Source: Loxodes magnus
Taxonomy: Eukaryota; Ciliophora; Karyorelictea; Loxodida; Loxodidae
DNA length: 64,000 bases
Reading direction: 5' to 3'
Assembly: GCA_946699065.1 (NCBI GenBank)
Contig: CAMPDV010000221.1
Span: 1 to 64,000 of the forward strand
Positions 11,895-24,500 of the stretch are shown here, one piece after another; position 1 is the first letter of the stretch, and every line of letters begins with the position of its first letter. A program made the translations under genes and the position numbers. The notes under the pieces are model-generated. The model did not search any database and was not told the DNA's origin. It was given only the letters and a program-made list of their open reading frames with translations.

Positions 11895-14567
11895 TCATTC
11901 ATCTATCTTACTATCACTCAGCTGTAATAAATACCACTTTTTCTCCTTAACATTACTGTTGGTTGGACCTCTTATGTCATAGGCATATATTACATTAGGT
12001 TCGGTTTTATGAATACTGCTCCACATTCATAATCTATTATTCTAATAGAGACTATTATACCAGAAGGGAGATATTTAATCATATGGATATTTTTATCCAT
12101 CCTTTATTATTTCCTTTTAATCATACACGCACGTTTAATTGAGATGATTACCATTGTCCCATATAAATACTTACTCATTCTGATTCACATAGACACTTAC
12201 TAATGATCTTGATGGTTTTGGTAATTGTATTTTATACTCTTAATAACTATTCAATATAATGTCGAATGATGATATAGAATTAGAATATTTGAAATCATTT
12301 GTGCTATTTTGATTTTAAATTTAGCCACCTATTACTCAAATTTTTTAATATTATACACATATCCCATTTAGTGATATATAGTCTTTGTAACAAGCTAGAG
12401 ACTTTGATATATTTTTTCTTATGTCATAAACCTCAAAGGTAGTATAGTAATTATAAAATGGATGAAATGGCTGAGATTTTGATGTTGGATCTCATCCTCC
12501 TATAATATACACTAATCTGTCGTTGTCATATCCCAATTATGATACTACTCCTCTTGGTTAGATTAAATTAGCTGATTCTTTTATAGTACTGTCATTTGTT
12601 TTTGAATTTGTATTTATCTATAAGATTTTATCGAGATATCTATTAGTGTCATATCCTCCCACCTATATTAACAGATCATCATTGATCTAATATGTTGATG
12701 ATCAATAACCAAATATAGGTATCATATCAGTTACTTCATTGTAGCTACATGATCTATTAACGTTGTCCATTTGGTAACTTTAGATCTTGTTAGTTTCAAA
12801 GAATGTTCTCCTATAGGTAGCTATCATAGGTGGATTATTATTAATTTTCTTGATGTTATCTTATATCTTATTGCTCCTTCCATTATCATTAAGTAATTAA
12901 ATTTATTACTTGTGTTAATCCAATTGCTCTGTTAATTATTCTATTTATTAATTAAATTACTTTAGTTAGTCACTTTAGTTATTAATTAAGTTTTCTAATT
13001 AGATCTTAGCGGTTTTTAAAATATCTTATTCACTCAATAGGATCTTTATTTAATTTTGTTAATTAAGATTCTCTTAAATTAATGTTTGTAATTAGACTTA
13101 TAATAAAGTTATAATTTGTTGACTAGTATTAGAATTTTATTGGAGATTGATTTATTATTTTTTAAATTCTTATATTTCTTATTGAGATTAAATTTTGTTG
13201 GTTTTAAACTCTTTCAATTAATCATTTAGTAGATTTATTTCTTTTTTAGATTTATTCAGTTATTCAGTTAGATCTGTAATAGTTTTTTCTTTAATTAGCT
13301 CTTATGTTATGTTATCTTATAATTAGGTTTTAAGATTACAGCTTTCTTATTATTGACTGGTGATATTGTCTTTCAAATTTTATATCTAACTATCTTTATC
13401 CTAGGATAGCTATTTTAATTAATTATTTTATTAAGCATATGTTTGTAGCTAATCTTCCTTATTTTTTAACTATAATTAATATTCAATGAGTTATTATTAG
13501 TCTACTTAAGTTCTTTCTTATTTAGTACTTTTTAGTTAGTCATTTAATTCTTATATTGTATTAGCCTAATTGATACTTAATTGATTCAACTAATATGAAA
13601 CTTATTAATTTAGCTAAGATATTTATTTGAGATGTTCTTATTAAAGTTTTTCCTATTCAAAAAGCTATTTTTAAATTTATTTATGCAATTGTTTTATTGT
13701 TTGCTATAATTACTTTACCTTATAGGCTTATGTGGTCTTTTCTTAATAAACTTAGTTATGGAAAAGTTATTTCATTAGATGAGTTAGAATTTTATTCTAG
13801 GTATTTTAGATATAGTTTTAACTAAAGATATCATTATATTATGATAAATGCTGAAATTTATCCTCAATGGCTATTTCAAGTTAGTTCAATTAGCTCTTCT
13901 TATCTTCACATTAGTTCTTTTAGGAAATATTTATCATACTATTAAACTAATTACATGCTTGATGATAGTAATCATAAGTATTTTTAAGTAACTATACTTA
14001 CTAGTTTATTTGGAACTAATCATCTTTAGAAGCTTCCTTAAAAGCTGTTTACATTTTTTACTTAATCTGTTATTATATCACAACCATATTATCTATCCTT
14101 GATATCTAGTATTATTTTAGCTGTCTTTATCATTGACTCAATTTATATATGAAATGTTCTAACTTTTGCTTTATTGCTTTTATACTAAATTCTATGTAAG
14201 TCTTGGATTGCTGAATTGCCTCTTATGGACTGATACATTTATGTGCTTGATGTAATACTTGCTTACATTAGAGACAGATTTTTATTTAATCCTATATGCA
14301 ATATAGAGTTAGCTACTACTGATGTATCTAGCAAATGTCCAAAAGATTACATTTCTATTCCTATTAGATTAGTAAATTAAAGATCTATAATGTCTCGATT
14401 GGTCTTTCAGTTATTATGCTGTGCTTTTTGCATTTAAACATTTATTGAAGCTTATAAAATCCTATCAAACATTTCTCGCATAGTATGCATTCACAGTCTA
14501 ACATTCTTGGCCTTCTAAGCTCTTAGTTGAATTCTTATTCACAAAACTCACACTTAGCTGATGACAT
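11895..14567 (-). CDS. TRIM-like RING/B-box/coiled-coil/Kelch protein (890 aa)
   Basis: A probable E3 ubiquitin ligase of tripartite-motif build. The frame is unbroken from ATG 14567 to TGA 11895-11897 with TAA/TAG as Q and TGA as W. The RING is KCEFC at residues 5-9, LDCECILCEKCL at about 23-34 and CKKH near 46-49, so a C replaces the usual third-pair H and H replaces the last C. The B-box 2 is CQIH at about 80, YC, CLQC and HQAH, about 80-112. A glutamine-rich coiled coil fills residues 120-600. Kelch-type blades follow: IQVGGYDTN, GYDNDRLVYIIGGWDP (679 onward), VWVIGG-like and LWMWSS. TGA codes W at conserved blade positions such as GGWDP. The stop follows SKIDE. Domain function is known for TRIM families; the substrate is unknown. 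Confidence 0.85.
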
Positions 14568-14880
14568 TTTATTTTTTAGTATGAAATTAAAATAAAAGGC
14601 TTCTTAATATGTTTAAAGAGATTACTAAAGAAACTAAGTAAAAGCTTAATGAATATTAATTAATTAATTGTATGAGATTACTTAATAAATTAAGAAGTAA
14701 TAAGTTAACTACTTTTAATCTATAAAGCAAAATGGAAGAACCTTTCTCCAGATTATAGAATTGCCTATAAAAACTGCTTGCTAGTTATAAGAATGTGAAA
14801 AAGAGAATAAGTCAATTAGATTAGAGAGACTTTCCACCTCAATGGAGCGAAGCTCTTTAATAAAGATTTTTAAACTTAAA
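14568..14880. other. Upstream region of the minus-strand TRIM gene
   Basis: This should hold the promoter and leader of the gene starting at 14567. The leader ends in ACTAAAAAATAAA before the ATG, like the A-rich ends of other family leaders. No promoter motif is recognisable. Confidence 0.4.
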
Positions 14881-15850
14881 AAAATTATTTTCTGAAGTCT
14901 TCCACAGTGCTAGCATTCCTTTATGAGTCTTGCATTTTATAGGGCTGTTATCGGAATGCTCCCTAAGAGATCTTAGCATTTGACTCTTTCATGGATAACA
15001 TTACTTGATGCCTTTTCAGTCTTTGTTTTCTCTCTTGGCACCTACCAAAATTCTTGTTAGGTTCTTCGTTCATAGGTACTTCCTGGTGCCAGATCTTAAG
15101 TCAATCTCAGTTGGAGAATTGCTTCTCCCTAGTGATTTATAATATATAATAATGAAATGATTTTAATTTTATATTGCTATATTTATGTTAGCTTGATTTT
15201 AGGGATTAACTTATTTATTAATATATAAACTAACTCTATTTTAATTATAGATTATAGATTAATATTAAGTTAGGCGATCTTTGAGGAATTTCACCTCTTC
15301 CCACCAATCACCGGATTGCTCCGGGCCTAAATCAAAAAATTTAAAAGTTTCTCCTCTCACATCCACTTGATCTTGTTATGGCTAGTTCCGTCTTGCGTTC
15401 CGCGAAAATTTCTTCTTATAAATGGTTCCAATTTCCTCCATTCATAGTCTTTCTTTTATTCTCCTTTGCTGCAATTGTCTACCTTTCTTTTCTGTGCTCA
15501 TTGCTTTCTCTATTTTTCCCAGTATTGGTTTTTGAAGCTCAGGAATTCTTTGCATTTTCTTCACAAGTGTTGCTCTGAATTGCAATAATAGCATCTTTTT
15601 ACAATCTTGATTGGTTTGGTCTTCTTCAAGTTCTTGTCATTTTATGGGCTGTCTTCAATGCTTGCTTCCGCTCTTCTTGTTAAATTCCAGGTTGTTAATT
15701 CAATATAGATTAGGGTTAAGATAGAGAAGATTATTAAGTCTTGATTTCCTGCTTCCTCCCTTCCTTTTTGGCTTAGGAAAAGGTGGTATAGAAGCCTGAT
15801 TTGAAACCTTCCACCATTTTATTTCCTCTATTTTAATTATTAAAAGATAG
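14880..15850 (-). pseudogene. CCHC zinc-knuckle relic (gag or LINE ORF1 type)
   Basis: The minus strand reads KIVKRCYYCNSEQHLWRKC around 15560, a clean CCHC knuckle (C-x2-C-x4-H-x4-C) with W at a TGA codon, followed by basic and K-rich sequence. This resembles the knuckle of the ORF at 11022-11816 (KRRIKCYVC..HQWKYC). The surroundings on both sides keep coding composition but change frame, so the element is a fossil with a few breaks. No reverse transcriptase or terminal repeats were found next to it. The plus-strand frame at 15378-15578 is the antisense shadow of this knuckle ORF. Confidence 0.5.
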
Positions 15851-17400
15851 ACTTAATGAGACTTTTAATCATAAATTAATAAGAGGATTTTATATTTACT
15901 CATAACTATAAATTTTTATAAATCCTCTGAGTTTTATTACTTATCTCTTTATTGAGCTTTAGAGTTTTTATTTCAAAAGTGATTGGAAGTACTAATAAAA
16001 AATCTGCAATAAAGCAAATTTACTTTATCTAGCTTAAAGCTTATTATCATTCCTTTATCCATCAAATTAGTCATTCAATTTCCTTAAAAAATTTATTTTA
16101 TTCAATCTTATTTTTCGAACCAAAATCCTTTTGATACTTTTTAGCAAGCAACTATTATAATATTATATATAAAAATTAACGTGGAATTTTGGACAATCTA
16201 GTTAGTAATTTGGAACAGGACATTCTATATTATAAGTAGTTTTAAATAGATACCACATGGATAAGAGTAAACGGGCTTTTTGGGAGATAAAACTATTTAT
16301 TCGAGGATTCTCTTTAACGGTGTGAAGGACTACCCAATGATTCAAAGATTCAGCATAGATACTTGGGAGCTGAAAACTAAGTCTTAGATTTTCTAACTTT
16401 TATAAGTCACCAACCAAAGATAAAATAGACTAATATTAAGAGACATGAATAAACCTTTTGGTAATAATTTTTTGGAAGAACATTATTTAGATGTGATTTT
16501 TATCATAAGAACTGGAATTTCCTTTATTTCCTTCTCCCCTCCAGCCATAGAAAAAAACTACTAAATCTTTTTAATAAAGAGCAGTATTATTTTTAATATT
16601 TATAATTATAGTAAGGTGTCTCAGGACAGCTTGAATATTTCTACCTATTAATATACAGAAATCCTATCTCCAAAAATTTCCCGAAATGTAAAAGATTAAA
16701 AATTAGATTACTCTTCCCAGTATCAGACAGATTTGAAAAAGAAATTTATAATTCTTAGAAAACACATACAGGTTTTTAGATTATTAAAAGATAATTTAAA
16801 GTTTTTAGTCCATTCAGTTAACCTATGCATTTCATTTAAGCAATCTATTAACTACCATTAGAAAATATCTTTAATAAAAGCTTAGTTCTTTTGTATCTCT
16901 AAAAGAGACTACTATAAGAATAACTCACTACTATGACAATTAATTGGCAAGATTCTATTGCTCTTTGAGAAATGATGCCTATATAATTAAATATTAATGT
17001 ATCAAAATTTTATTCGATACTAATAGTTCGCTTAATAATTCATTTATTTCTTTAGGTTCTTTATAAACTACCTTTGGAGGGGTTCTTATATTTAGTTTTA
17101 TTCTAAGCCAAAGTAAGGTTATAATAACTATATCTATCTATCTATCTATCTATCTATCAAAAAATCTGTTTTTGATTTATAAATATTAACCTCAAAGATA
17201 CTTGCATGTTTGAATACGTTCTTGTCAAATAGAATAAACAGTTATCTTATTATGATGAAAAAGAGTAAAAAATGGAAAATTTCTTGTCAACAGTCTCTTC
17301 TTAAAAGATTTCATCTTAATCAAGCAACGAATATTAAAAAATACTTTAAGAATTCAGAGTCATTCAACAAGAAAATTTTAACTTATTAAGACAAGTATAA
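15851..17400. other. Mixed decayed sequence with a faint Kelch-like stretch
   Basis: On the plus strand near 16270-16500 a frame reads GDKTIYSRILFNGVKDY, then IQRFSIDTWELKT, reminiscent of a Kelch blade but not matching the TRIM family closely. The block 16600-16850 matches the duplicated flank at 7020-7240 and 34730-34960. The rest shows nothing. Confidence 0.3.
17131..17158. repeat. (TATC)7 microsatellite
   Basis: Seven perfect TATC units, the only clear tetranucleotide run in the window. Confidence 0.95.
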
Positions 17401-17499
17401 GAACTAGAAAAGAAAACTTAATTTCTGATGATCACATTTCTAAATATTCTCAGTTCCTGTCTTAAGTCGAATTGCAGTCTTATTTGCTTAGGGTCTTAC

Positions 17500-18050
17500 A
17501 TGATGCTTTTTTCAAGAAGAAAATGGTAAAATAGAATAATTAGAAACTAAATTCAATCAATTTGCAGAATTGAAGGAAACCATATTCCTATCAAAGCTTT
17601 CGACGAATGATCCAATGGACGTAGAATAGCATATACCAACAACTTATATTCCCCCTAACGGAAAATTATGACATGTTGATATTGCAAGAGACCTGGAAAT
17701 AAAGTAAGAAATTGCTTCCAATTTAGACTTAAGGTTAAGAGAATCATAGAAAATCCATGGGAAAATACTTTCAGAATCTACTGCAATTTTGAAGGAAAAC
17801 TTTATAGAAAGAAAATACTCCAACTAAATAAAGAAGCTCTGCATATTTAACATGCAGTTAATGAGTTCAATAATAATTGAATGGGAATTGACCTATTGGA
17901 AACCATTAGAAAAAATAAATTAAAAATCATGAGGATTTATGATAGACTTGACCCAGACAAATTCGAAGTTTCTTTTTATTAACAAAAAACTATTAATTCG
18001 TGGAAAACCAAATAAAGATGACTCCACGTTAATCCATTATTATTATATAT
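17500..18050 (+). pseudogene. ORF1-like remnant without a knuckle
   Basis: A plus-strand frame reads LSTNDPMDVEQHIPTTYIPP, followed by about 130 residues of charged, helix-prone sequence. The NDPMDVE tag resembles SDPMEIE of the CCHC ORF at 11022-11816, so it may be a relative or the 5' remains of an older LINE upstream of the one at 18.3 kb. No zinc knuckle is seen. The assignment rests on one short tag and composition. Confidence 0.3.
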
Positions 18051-18416
18051 ATTAAAAATTGGTTAGCTTCAAGAAGGGTTTTTACACCATCTCCTCAATG
18101 TAGGAGAGAAAACCTGAAGCATTTTCTTCTACCACGTCTTCGCTTTAATTAGTCCAACCTTCTTTATTACGAATGGAAACCAGACTTATAATCCAAGCTC
18201 TCAGACTACACGTAGCCATTATCACTGATCAAAGAAATACGATATAATAATATAATCAACAGAAAAAGGACACCAATATATCTATATTTGGACAGATTTC
18301 ACTAAAAGGAGAGTATAAAATAAGAAAGGAATTAAGTGGTAAAAAAAGTCACGACCTAAGTTATAATTTAATAAAAGAATGAACAACTAATCTCGGACAA
18401 CGTCCCTGAAGAATAA

Positions 18417-19946
18417 ATGGTAAGAATCTACTAAAATGCCTATGATGATCTATCAGATATGGTGGCTGCAGTTTATTTTAACCACTATCTGGAAAATACT
18501 GATTTAGTAGAGAAAAAGGCCATAGACTAAGAAGTAATAAAAGTGCTTAGAAATCAAATATGAAGCAAGTACGGACAAGCAGTGGCCAAATTCATCGTCA
18601 AATAAAATGGAATAGTATATTTAATATTCAACAATAAAGAAAGATACTAGCAATTCACTTAATTCAGGGAATGAACTTTCAAAGGCGTTAGAATTCCTAT
18701 CCAAGCAAGAAATTAATTAGAATACTTTGACATTCATAACTACCCAGTTTACTTCATAATAAACAAATACTCAAATATTGAGGAAGTAATGGAAGTAATG
18801 AGAGCTTATGGAAAATCTAGAGGAGAGGTATAGCATACATACCCAAGCACTACGAGGCTAACAGGTAGAAGTGTAGTGTACTTAGATTTAAAGGATATAG
18901 ACGAAGCAAAGAGGATATTAGAAGTAATAGACCTGAACGGAAACAAAATGAGAATACAGCACCCAGTAAGGTTTATCTGCTGTCTATGCAAAGTGAAAGG
19001 ACACACAGATCAATAATGCAGAAGGGTGGAAGCAGCGAAAAGGAAAAAAATACATACAAGAGAATTAGAGATGCTTGAAGGAGAAATTTAATTAACAATA
19101 AACAAACCAGAATCAAAAGCAAATCAAGCAAATAAGAGGATAATTGAAGAAGGAGAGTAAATGATTATAGAGGAAGCTAGGGAAGAAGAGAAGGAAATAA
19201 AACGAGGATAATAGGAAAATAATTAAAACAACTAAACAATTGAATAATAAAAAGTCTTTTATACTAAATGAATAAATAAGAATTATTTTTCATCAAAATG
19301 GAATTGGGCATATGTAAGGCAGAGGAACAGAGAAATGTTCATAGAACTAAATAAAATAGAAAACAAACAATTATACAATAAGATATAATATAAAACAAAT
19401 CAGAGAAAAGGATAGAATAAGCGATGGTAAAAAAGCTAAAATCTAACAGAAGAAATAAGAAAAATCAAAATAACATAATGTAGTATGTAAGGAAAAGCAT
19501 TAATTAAGAAAAATAAAAAAAGAAAAAGAACAAGTTCAAGAAGAAAAAGAATAAAATGCAAGATAAAAGTGAGAAAAAAGAAACAAGCTTCAATTAGAAT
19601 TTACTATGCTAAGAAATCGAAAAACAAAAATGAACAATTACCATACAACAATTAATAGGAAAAGGCAAAAGAAGAAGAATAGAATAGATAAGAAGAAGGA
19701 AAAGATAGATAATAAGTGGAAAAATATAAAAAGGGGAAATAACTAATAATGAAGAGAATAGGGAAACAGAGAATGATAGATAAGATAAAAGAAAGATAGA
19801 GTAGGAAGATGAATAAAAAGAAGAAAGGGATGAAGAAGAAGCAGAGGAGAAGGGTGAAAAAGAAGAATAAGAATAAGTCATAAAAATAGGGACAGCAAAT
19901 GTTAGAGGAGTTAGAAGTACAAAAGAGGCACTAGCCAAATTCATGA
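18417..19946 (+). CDS. LINE ORF1, RNA-binding CCHC protein
   Basis: The frame runs from ATG 18417 to a TGA at 19944-19946 (509 codons). The first 170 residues are a globular part (YFDIHNYPVYFIINKYSN, then GRSVVYLDLKDIDEA). A zinc knuckle FICCLCKVKGHTDQQC (C-x2-C-x4-H-x4-C) follows at residues 186-201, then a long K-, E- and R-rich tail. Such proteins coat LINE RNA and assist target-primed reverse transcription. The distal part overlaps the start of the endonuclease, which reads in the -1 frame relative to ORF1, so its last 50 or so codons may not be genuine. An upstream start is possible because the frame stays open to about 18340. Confidence 0.65.
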
Positions 19947-22900
19947 CTCAAAAAAGTATCCACATAATGGTAATATAATAGATTTAGATTGAAGACTAAA
20001 AAGATATGTGTAATATAGCAGAATATAAAAACTTAATAAATGTCGGGTCAAAAAAAGGGAAAGGAGTAGCATTCTATATAAGAAACGACATATGTAAGGA
20101 GATCAAAGAAATATAGAATGTAGTCAACCAAATGACGCTTTTCGGAGGAGCGAGAGCGATGGCCATTGAAATAAGGAGAAAACTGACAGTAATAAATATA
20201 TATGCAACTGTGGCAAATGACAACTAATAATATGAGACATTCCATAACTTAGTGAACGAATTCAAACTTTAAGCAACAGAAAAAGGACTTAATGTAATGA
20301 TCATAGGAGATTGAAATGCTCACATAGAGTAATTAAAACCAAAGAAAACAAACTCAGCTGGTAAGAGAATACTACAGTTCATGGAACAGAATAATTTAAT
20401 ATGCCTTGATCCAATTGAAATAGGTACTTACATTCACTAAAACAATGAATATAAAATAGATTACTTTTTAATTGAAGAGATAATGAGAGAAAAGGTGATA
20501 AAAAATGATTTTTATTACTCATACGTAATAGGGGACCACAGACCTGGTATTATATAGATAAAGATTGGTAAATAAGTTAGAAAACCATAAAAGATAGCAA
20601 AATAAATTATCTACTATTAAAGAAAAAAGAGATCTAAGAATAATTTGAAAGATTTATAGAAGAAAATATCGAAGAAGAAGAAATAGAAAGCCTAAACAGC
20701 ATGTACCCTTATAAATGATGAAAGAAAAAGATATAAGAAGCAGCTCAAATGGTATGTGGAACAGTTAAAACATAAAATTTTAAGATAATAAATACTCAGA
20801 AACAACAAAATAGTGCAATAAAATTTTCAGAAAATGCAGCAAACAATTAAAATAAAGGATAAAGAACAACGAAGAAATAAATGAAAATCAACAAAACATA
20901 AAATATAGAGAATACCAAAGAGTAAGACAAGAATACATTTAATCAAGGAAAAAAGATAAAAAAAGCTAACTTAACATATTTATGGACAATGTAAATAAAG
21001 GAAACCTGACAGAAATGTGGAAGAAACTAAAAAACATACTTAATAGAAAAAACAATTAGTGAGTACCATTATCAAAAGAAGATGTTAAGAATTTCAGGAA
21101 CGAATGATAGCAACTATATGAAGATGGCGATAATACGATACCAACTAAATTCTTAATCAAGAGATAAATAGTGGTAAACGAATATGAAATTTGAGAAAGC
21201 ATTAATTAATTGGCGAAATGAAAAACAGCAGGACTTGATGAAATTTAAGAAGGAACAATTTTAGCTGGTGGGAAAAAATTAATAGAAGTAACTTGCAAAA
21301 TGATAGCTAAGATGATTTAAGAGGGAGTAATACCTTAGGAGATGAAACAACAATACATAATATTAATATACAAAAAGGAGGATAAATGAACCCGATGAAC
21401 TATATACCAATCTCTTTATTGAATCATGCTTTAAAAATTGTAGACGCGTGAATTTTCTAGTAATTGTAAGGATATCTTCATAATGATGAAATCGAATACT
21501 AATATGGTTTCAAAAAAGGAAAATCATGCGCACTATAAATCTTCAATCTAAGAACAGTATAGGAATGGTTAATGCGGAACAAAAAATATTTATTTGTAAT
21601 ATTTGTTGATATTAAGAAAGCTTATGACTCAGTGCAAAGAAAGGACATATGATAAATCCTAAACGATCTAAAAGTACCGGAATAGATAATTAAACTATTA
21701 ACAAAATTCTACTGTGAAGAAAAAATTTAACTGAAAATCAACGATTAAATAGCAAAGACATTCGCGACAAATAAAGGGCTAAAACAGGGAAGCATAACGT
21801 CGCCAAGACTATTTAACTTGATAATAGCAAGACTTCTCCATAGCTTGGAAGATTAAAAGCTAGGAATCACGATAGACTATAAAAACGAAGAGGGATGAAC
21901 ATAAGAAATATATGCAGGGTGTTTTGCATATGAGATGACCTAGCCTTAATAAGTGAATGAGAATAATTAGAGGAAGTAATCAAAAATTTAACTTAATGGC
22001 CAGAAAAGTATAAATTGGAAATTGCAGACAAAACAAAATGAATGATGTGAAAATCAGCAGAAAATAGTAACTGGAAAAATATTGGAAATTGCAGACAAAA
22101 CAAAATGAATGATGTGAAAATCAGCAGAAAATAGTAACTGGAAAAATATTGGAAATACTATCGAGGTGGGAAATTTAAGGATCTAAAGAGTATTGACCTT
22201 TTAGTACCTAGGTCATATAGTAGAAGAGAACATTAATTTTGAAAAAAACATGGAGAATAGACTAGAAGAAGCATGAAAAATGCAAACATGAATATTGGGA
22301 AAAATAACAATGAATAAGGGATTAACACCATATAATGCAGGAATAATGATAAAAACCTTCGTAAGCTCAGTTTTCAGTTATGGGACAGAAGTGATCCCAT
22401 ATTGCGAATAATTTGTAGGAAAATAAGAGATGGAGCAACTATAAATAATATAGAGAAGATCTTTACGAACAATCATAAATGCCCCTTTTTAAGAGCAAAA
22501 TGAGATGTTAGAACTCGAATTGCAATTTATGAAATTTAAACATCACCTATGACAAAAAACGTTGAGATTAAGAGGAAAATTAATAGGAAACAAAGGAAAA
22601 ACCGTAGACGGATTACTACTCGACCTAAGTAAAGAAGAGAATCTTATATTTGAATAATACTGCACAGCAATAAAAGTAGAATTAAAAATTGAAGATAAAG
22701 AAATATTTATAGATGATGGTAATAAAAATTAAAAAGGAAAAAATACATTAATCGTGCAATATGAGAATACAAAGTATACGTAGAAGATAGAGAAAGGATG
22801 GAGTAAATGATAACAACATTATAATATAGAAAAACATGATTTGATGAATATGTAGTAGGACCACCCAACTTCCTGAGATATAATAAAAATAGAAAAGAAG

Positions 22901-23345
22901 AAATATGCTACCTATTTAGAATAAGAACGAGATGTAATGGGAGCTAGGATTGCTTAAAAGAAAGACACCTAGTTATGACAAGCCAATGCCCTTTCTGTAA
23001 CAATGCAAGAGAAAATTAAAGGCATATCATAGAAAACTGTTCAGAATACAAAGAAGGAAGATAATAATGTATCCTAAATCTTAGAGCAATAGGAGTAGAG
23101 AGATAAGGAATGGAACTATTTGATATAATATGAGGAACGGCCAAATTCGAGAAATTCATTAGAACCTAAGAAGAGTAAAAAAAGAGCTAAAGCTGACTTT
23201 ATAATAAAAAATTATATCAAAGATATATTAGAAAAAAGGAAAAGAGGATATATAGAAAAGAAAATTGAATGAAAAAGAGAAATAGGAAAATACTATAGAG
23301 CAGGAAAAGGATAATTTTTATGACTGTATAAAAGCTTGATCAAGA
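19700..23345 (+). pseudogene. LINE ORF2: endonuclease, reverse transcriptase, zinc motif
   Basis: The endonuclease begins IKIGTANVRGVRSTKEAL near 19880. Catalytic landmarks are MIIGDWNAHIE (W from TGA at 20312-20314), KIDYFLIEE and GDHRPG. The reverse transcriptase shows KTAGLDEIQEG, MNYIPISLLNHALKIVD, YGFKKGKSCA, motif A FVIFVDIKKAYDSV and motif B GLKQGSITSPRLFN. Motif C survives only as WDDLALISE after a frame change. The C-terminal domain has SQCPFCNNARENQRHIIENC. The start is placed in the acidic linker and is uncertain. At least three frame changes lie between endonuclease and C-terminus, one near motif C, and a 67-bp duplication (not a multiple of 3) adds another. No RNase H domain was recognised. 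Confidence 0.75.
22014..22147 (+). repeat. 67-bp tandem duplication inside the LINE
   Basis: Two identical 67-bp units, 22014-22080 and 22081-22147, each starting attggaaattgcagacaaaa. Identity of the units shows the duplication is younger than the element's insertion, and its length breaks the ORF2 frame. Confidence 0.95.
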
Positions 23346-23554
23346 AGAAAAGAATTAGAAATGAAAATTATTAAGATATGTAAGAAAAAATAAATTAAGC
23401 TTGCAATAAAGATCTAATAAAGCGTAGATAGATAGAAGACAGAAGAGCAAGAGTTAACATTGAGGAAAGTGAGGTAGATATGTAACTAATAAGAGAAGAA
23501 TTTCTATTACCTGAAGGCTTGCTTGAAGAAACGGACATATATTGAGATATGTAA

Positions 23555-23592
23555 AGAGCTGCGCACCAACGAGGTTCTACGCGCTCTATAAT
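23555..23592 (+). other. LINE 3' tail hairpin region
   Basis: agagctgcgcaccaacgagg, then ttctacgcgctctataatc. The ends agagc and gctct can pair, and the centre can form a short stem (acc and ggt) around aacga. The conserved tail in the SINE-like units marks it as the likely reverse-transcriptase recognition site. Confidence 0.65.
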
Positions 23593-23615
23593 CAAATTTA
23601 TCTATTTATTTATTA

Positions 23616-24452
23616 TTATTATCCTATAAAATTTCATCCTTTAGTAATTTCAGATTAAACTTAAAGCTTGAGAGTTCTAGAAATAAAGTAACTCCTTAAG
23701 AGTTTCCATTGAAGTTCCATTCAATAAATATTAAATGAAAGAAGCATCAAAGGATGTTTAAGTTAACTGAGTTACTATTATCATAATTATTATTTAGAAG
23801 CATCCATTTACAATTACATATGATATCCTTATAATAGACTTTGTAAAATATTTTAGTATTGCTTAGGAAATAAGTGATAGAGGTATCATTTTAATTATAT
23901 AAATTAGTAGTTACTAGATTTACTAATATAATTGATGCTTAGAGACTTAATATTTTAGCACTCTTCAAAATCTATTTTATTGAAGTTTTTAATACTTCCA
24001 TCTAAGCCGAAAAGAATCCCCACAACTCTCCATATCCAAGACAATAAGGTATTATTCTATAGCAATACTATCTAAATGCTTAGCAATAAAAGAAATAGTT
24101 AGGTGGATATTTACCTAGGATAATAAAAGAGGAACGCATTTAATAAATGAGACAATCTAAAGGTTTGGATTAAAAGAAGAATATAAGCCAACTAGTAAAA
24201 TAAGCTTAAATATTTAAAGTGAAAATCATATGTCTAAGTTAAGTGTTCATATCAGTATGGGTTAATTTATCATGATAATGATAAATTTAGGAGAACTTAT
24301 CCGCTAAGAAGCTTAAAATAATTTATTTTTAGATAATAAGTTATAAAGTAGTCTTTAGAGTGTAATAAAGAATAATACTTTCATATATTTAAACTTATTT
24401 ACTAACCTAAGAATATCATTTCATTTTTTTATTTTAACTTCTTATAAATAAA
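23616..24452. other. No gene seen
   Basis: AT-rich sequence with neither family motifs nor repeat matches that I could recognise. Confidence 0.4.
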
Positions 24453-24500
24453 ATGTCAGCAACTAAGTGTGAAGTGTGCGAAGAAGAGTTCAAAAAGCTG
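24420..24500 (+). pseudogene. TRIM family 5' stub
   Basis: The family leader (attttaacttcttataaataaa) and ATG at 24453 are followed by MSATKCEVCEEEFKK, nearly identical to intact members. Similarity then stops abruptly after about 45 coding bases. It looks like a breakpoint inside codon 16, not gradual decay. The standard-code frame at 24469-24657 is a shadow. Confidence 0.6.

Larger units (their letters stand above)
18300..23615 (+). mobile_element. LINE (non-LTR retrotransposon), APE-endonuclease type, decayed
   Basis: ORF1 with a CCHC knuckle is followed, in a different overlapping frame, by ORF2 with an APE-like endonuclease, reverse transcriptase and a C-terminal CPFCN..RHIIENC zinc motif. 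The 3' end is a short structured tail (23555-23592, agagctgcgcaccaacgagg and ctacgcgctctataatc) followed by imperfect ttta/tatt repeats. The same tail closes the SINE-like units at 27.0 and 32.1 kb. The left edge is not sharp; 18300 is approximate. The element is not active as read: ORF2 changes frame at least three times and carries a 67-bp tandem duplication. TGA stands for W inside its motifs, so it has evolved under the host's code. Confidence 0.87.

Noticed and set aside
15378-15578. Plus-strand membrane protein, 66 residues or longer
   Set aside because: The opposite strand encodes a CCHC knuckle with correct spacing; the hydrophobic plus frame is its complement.
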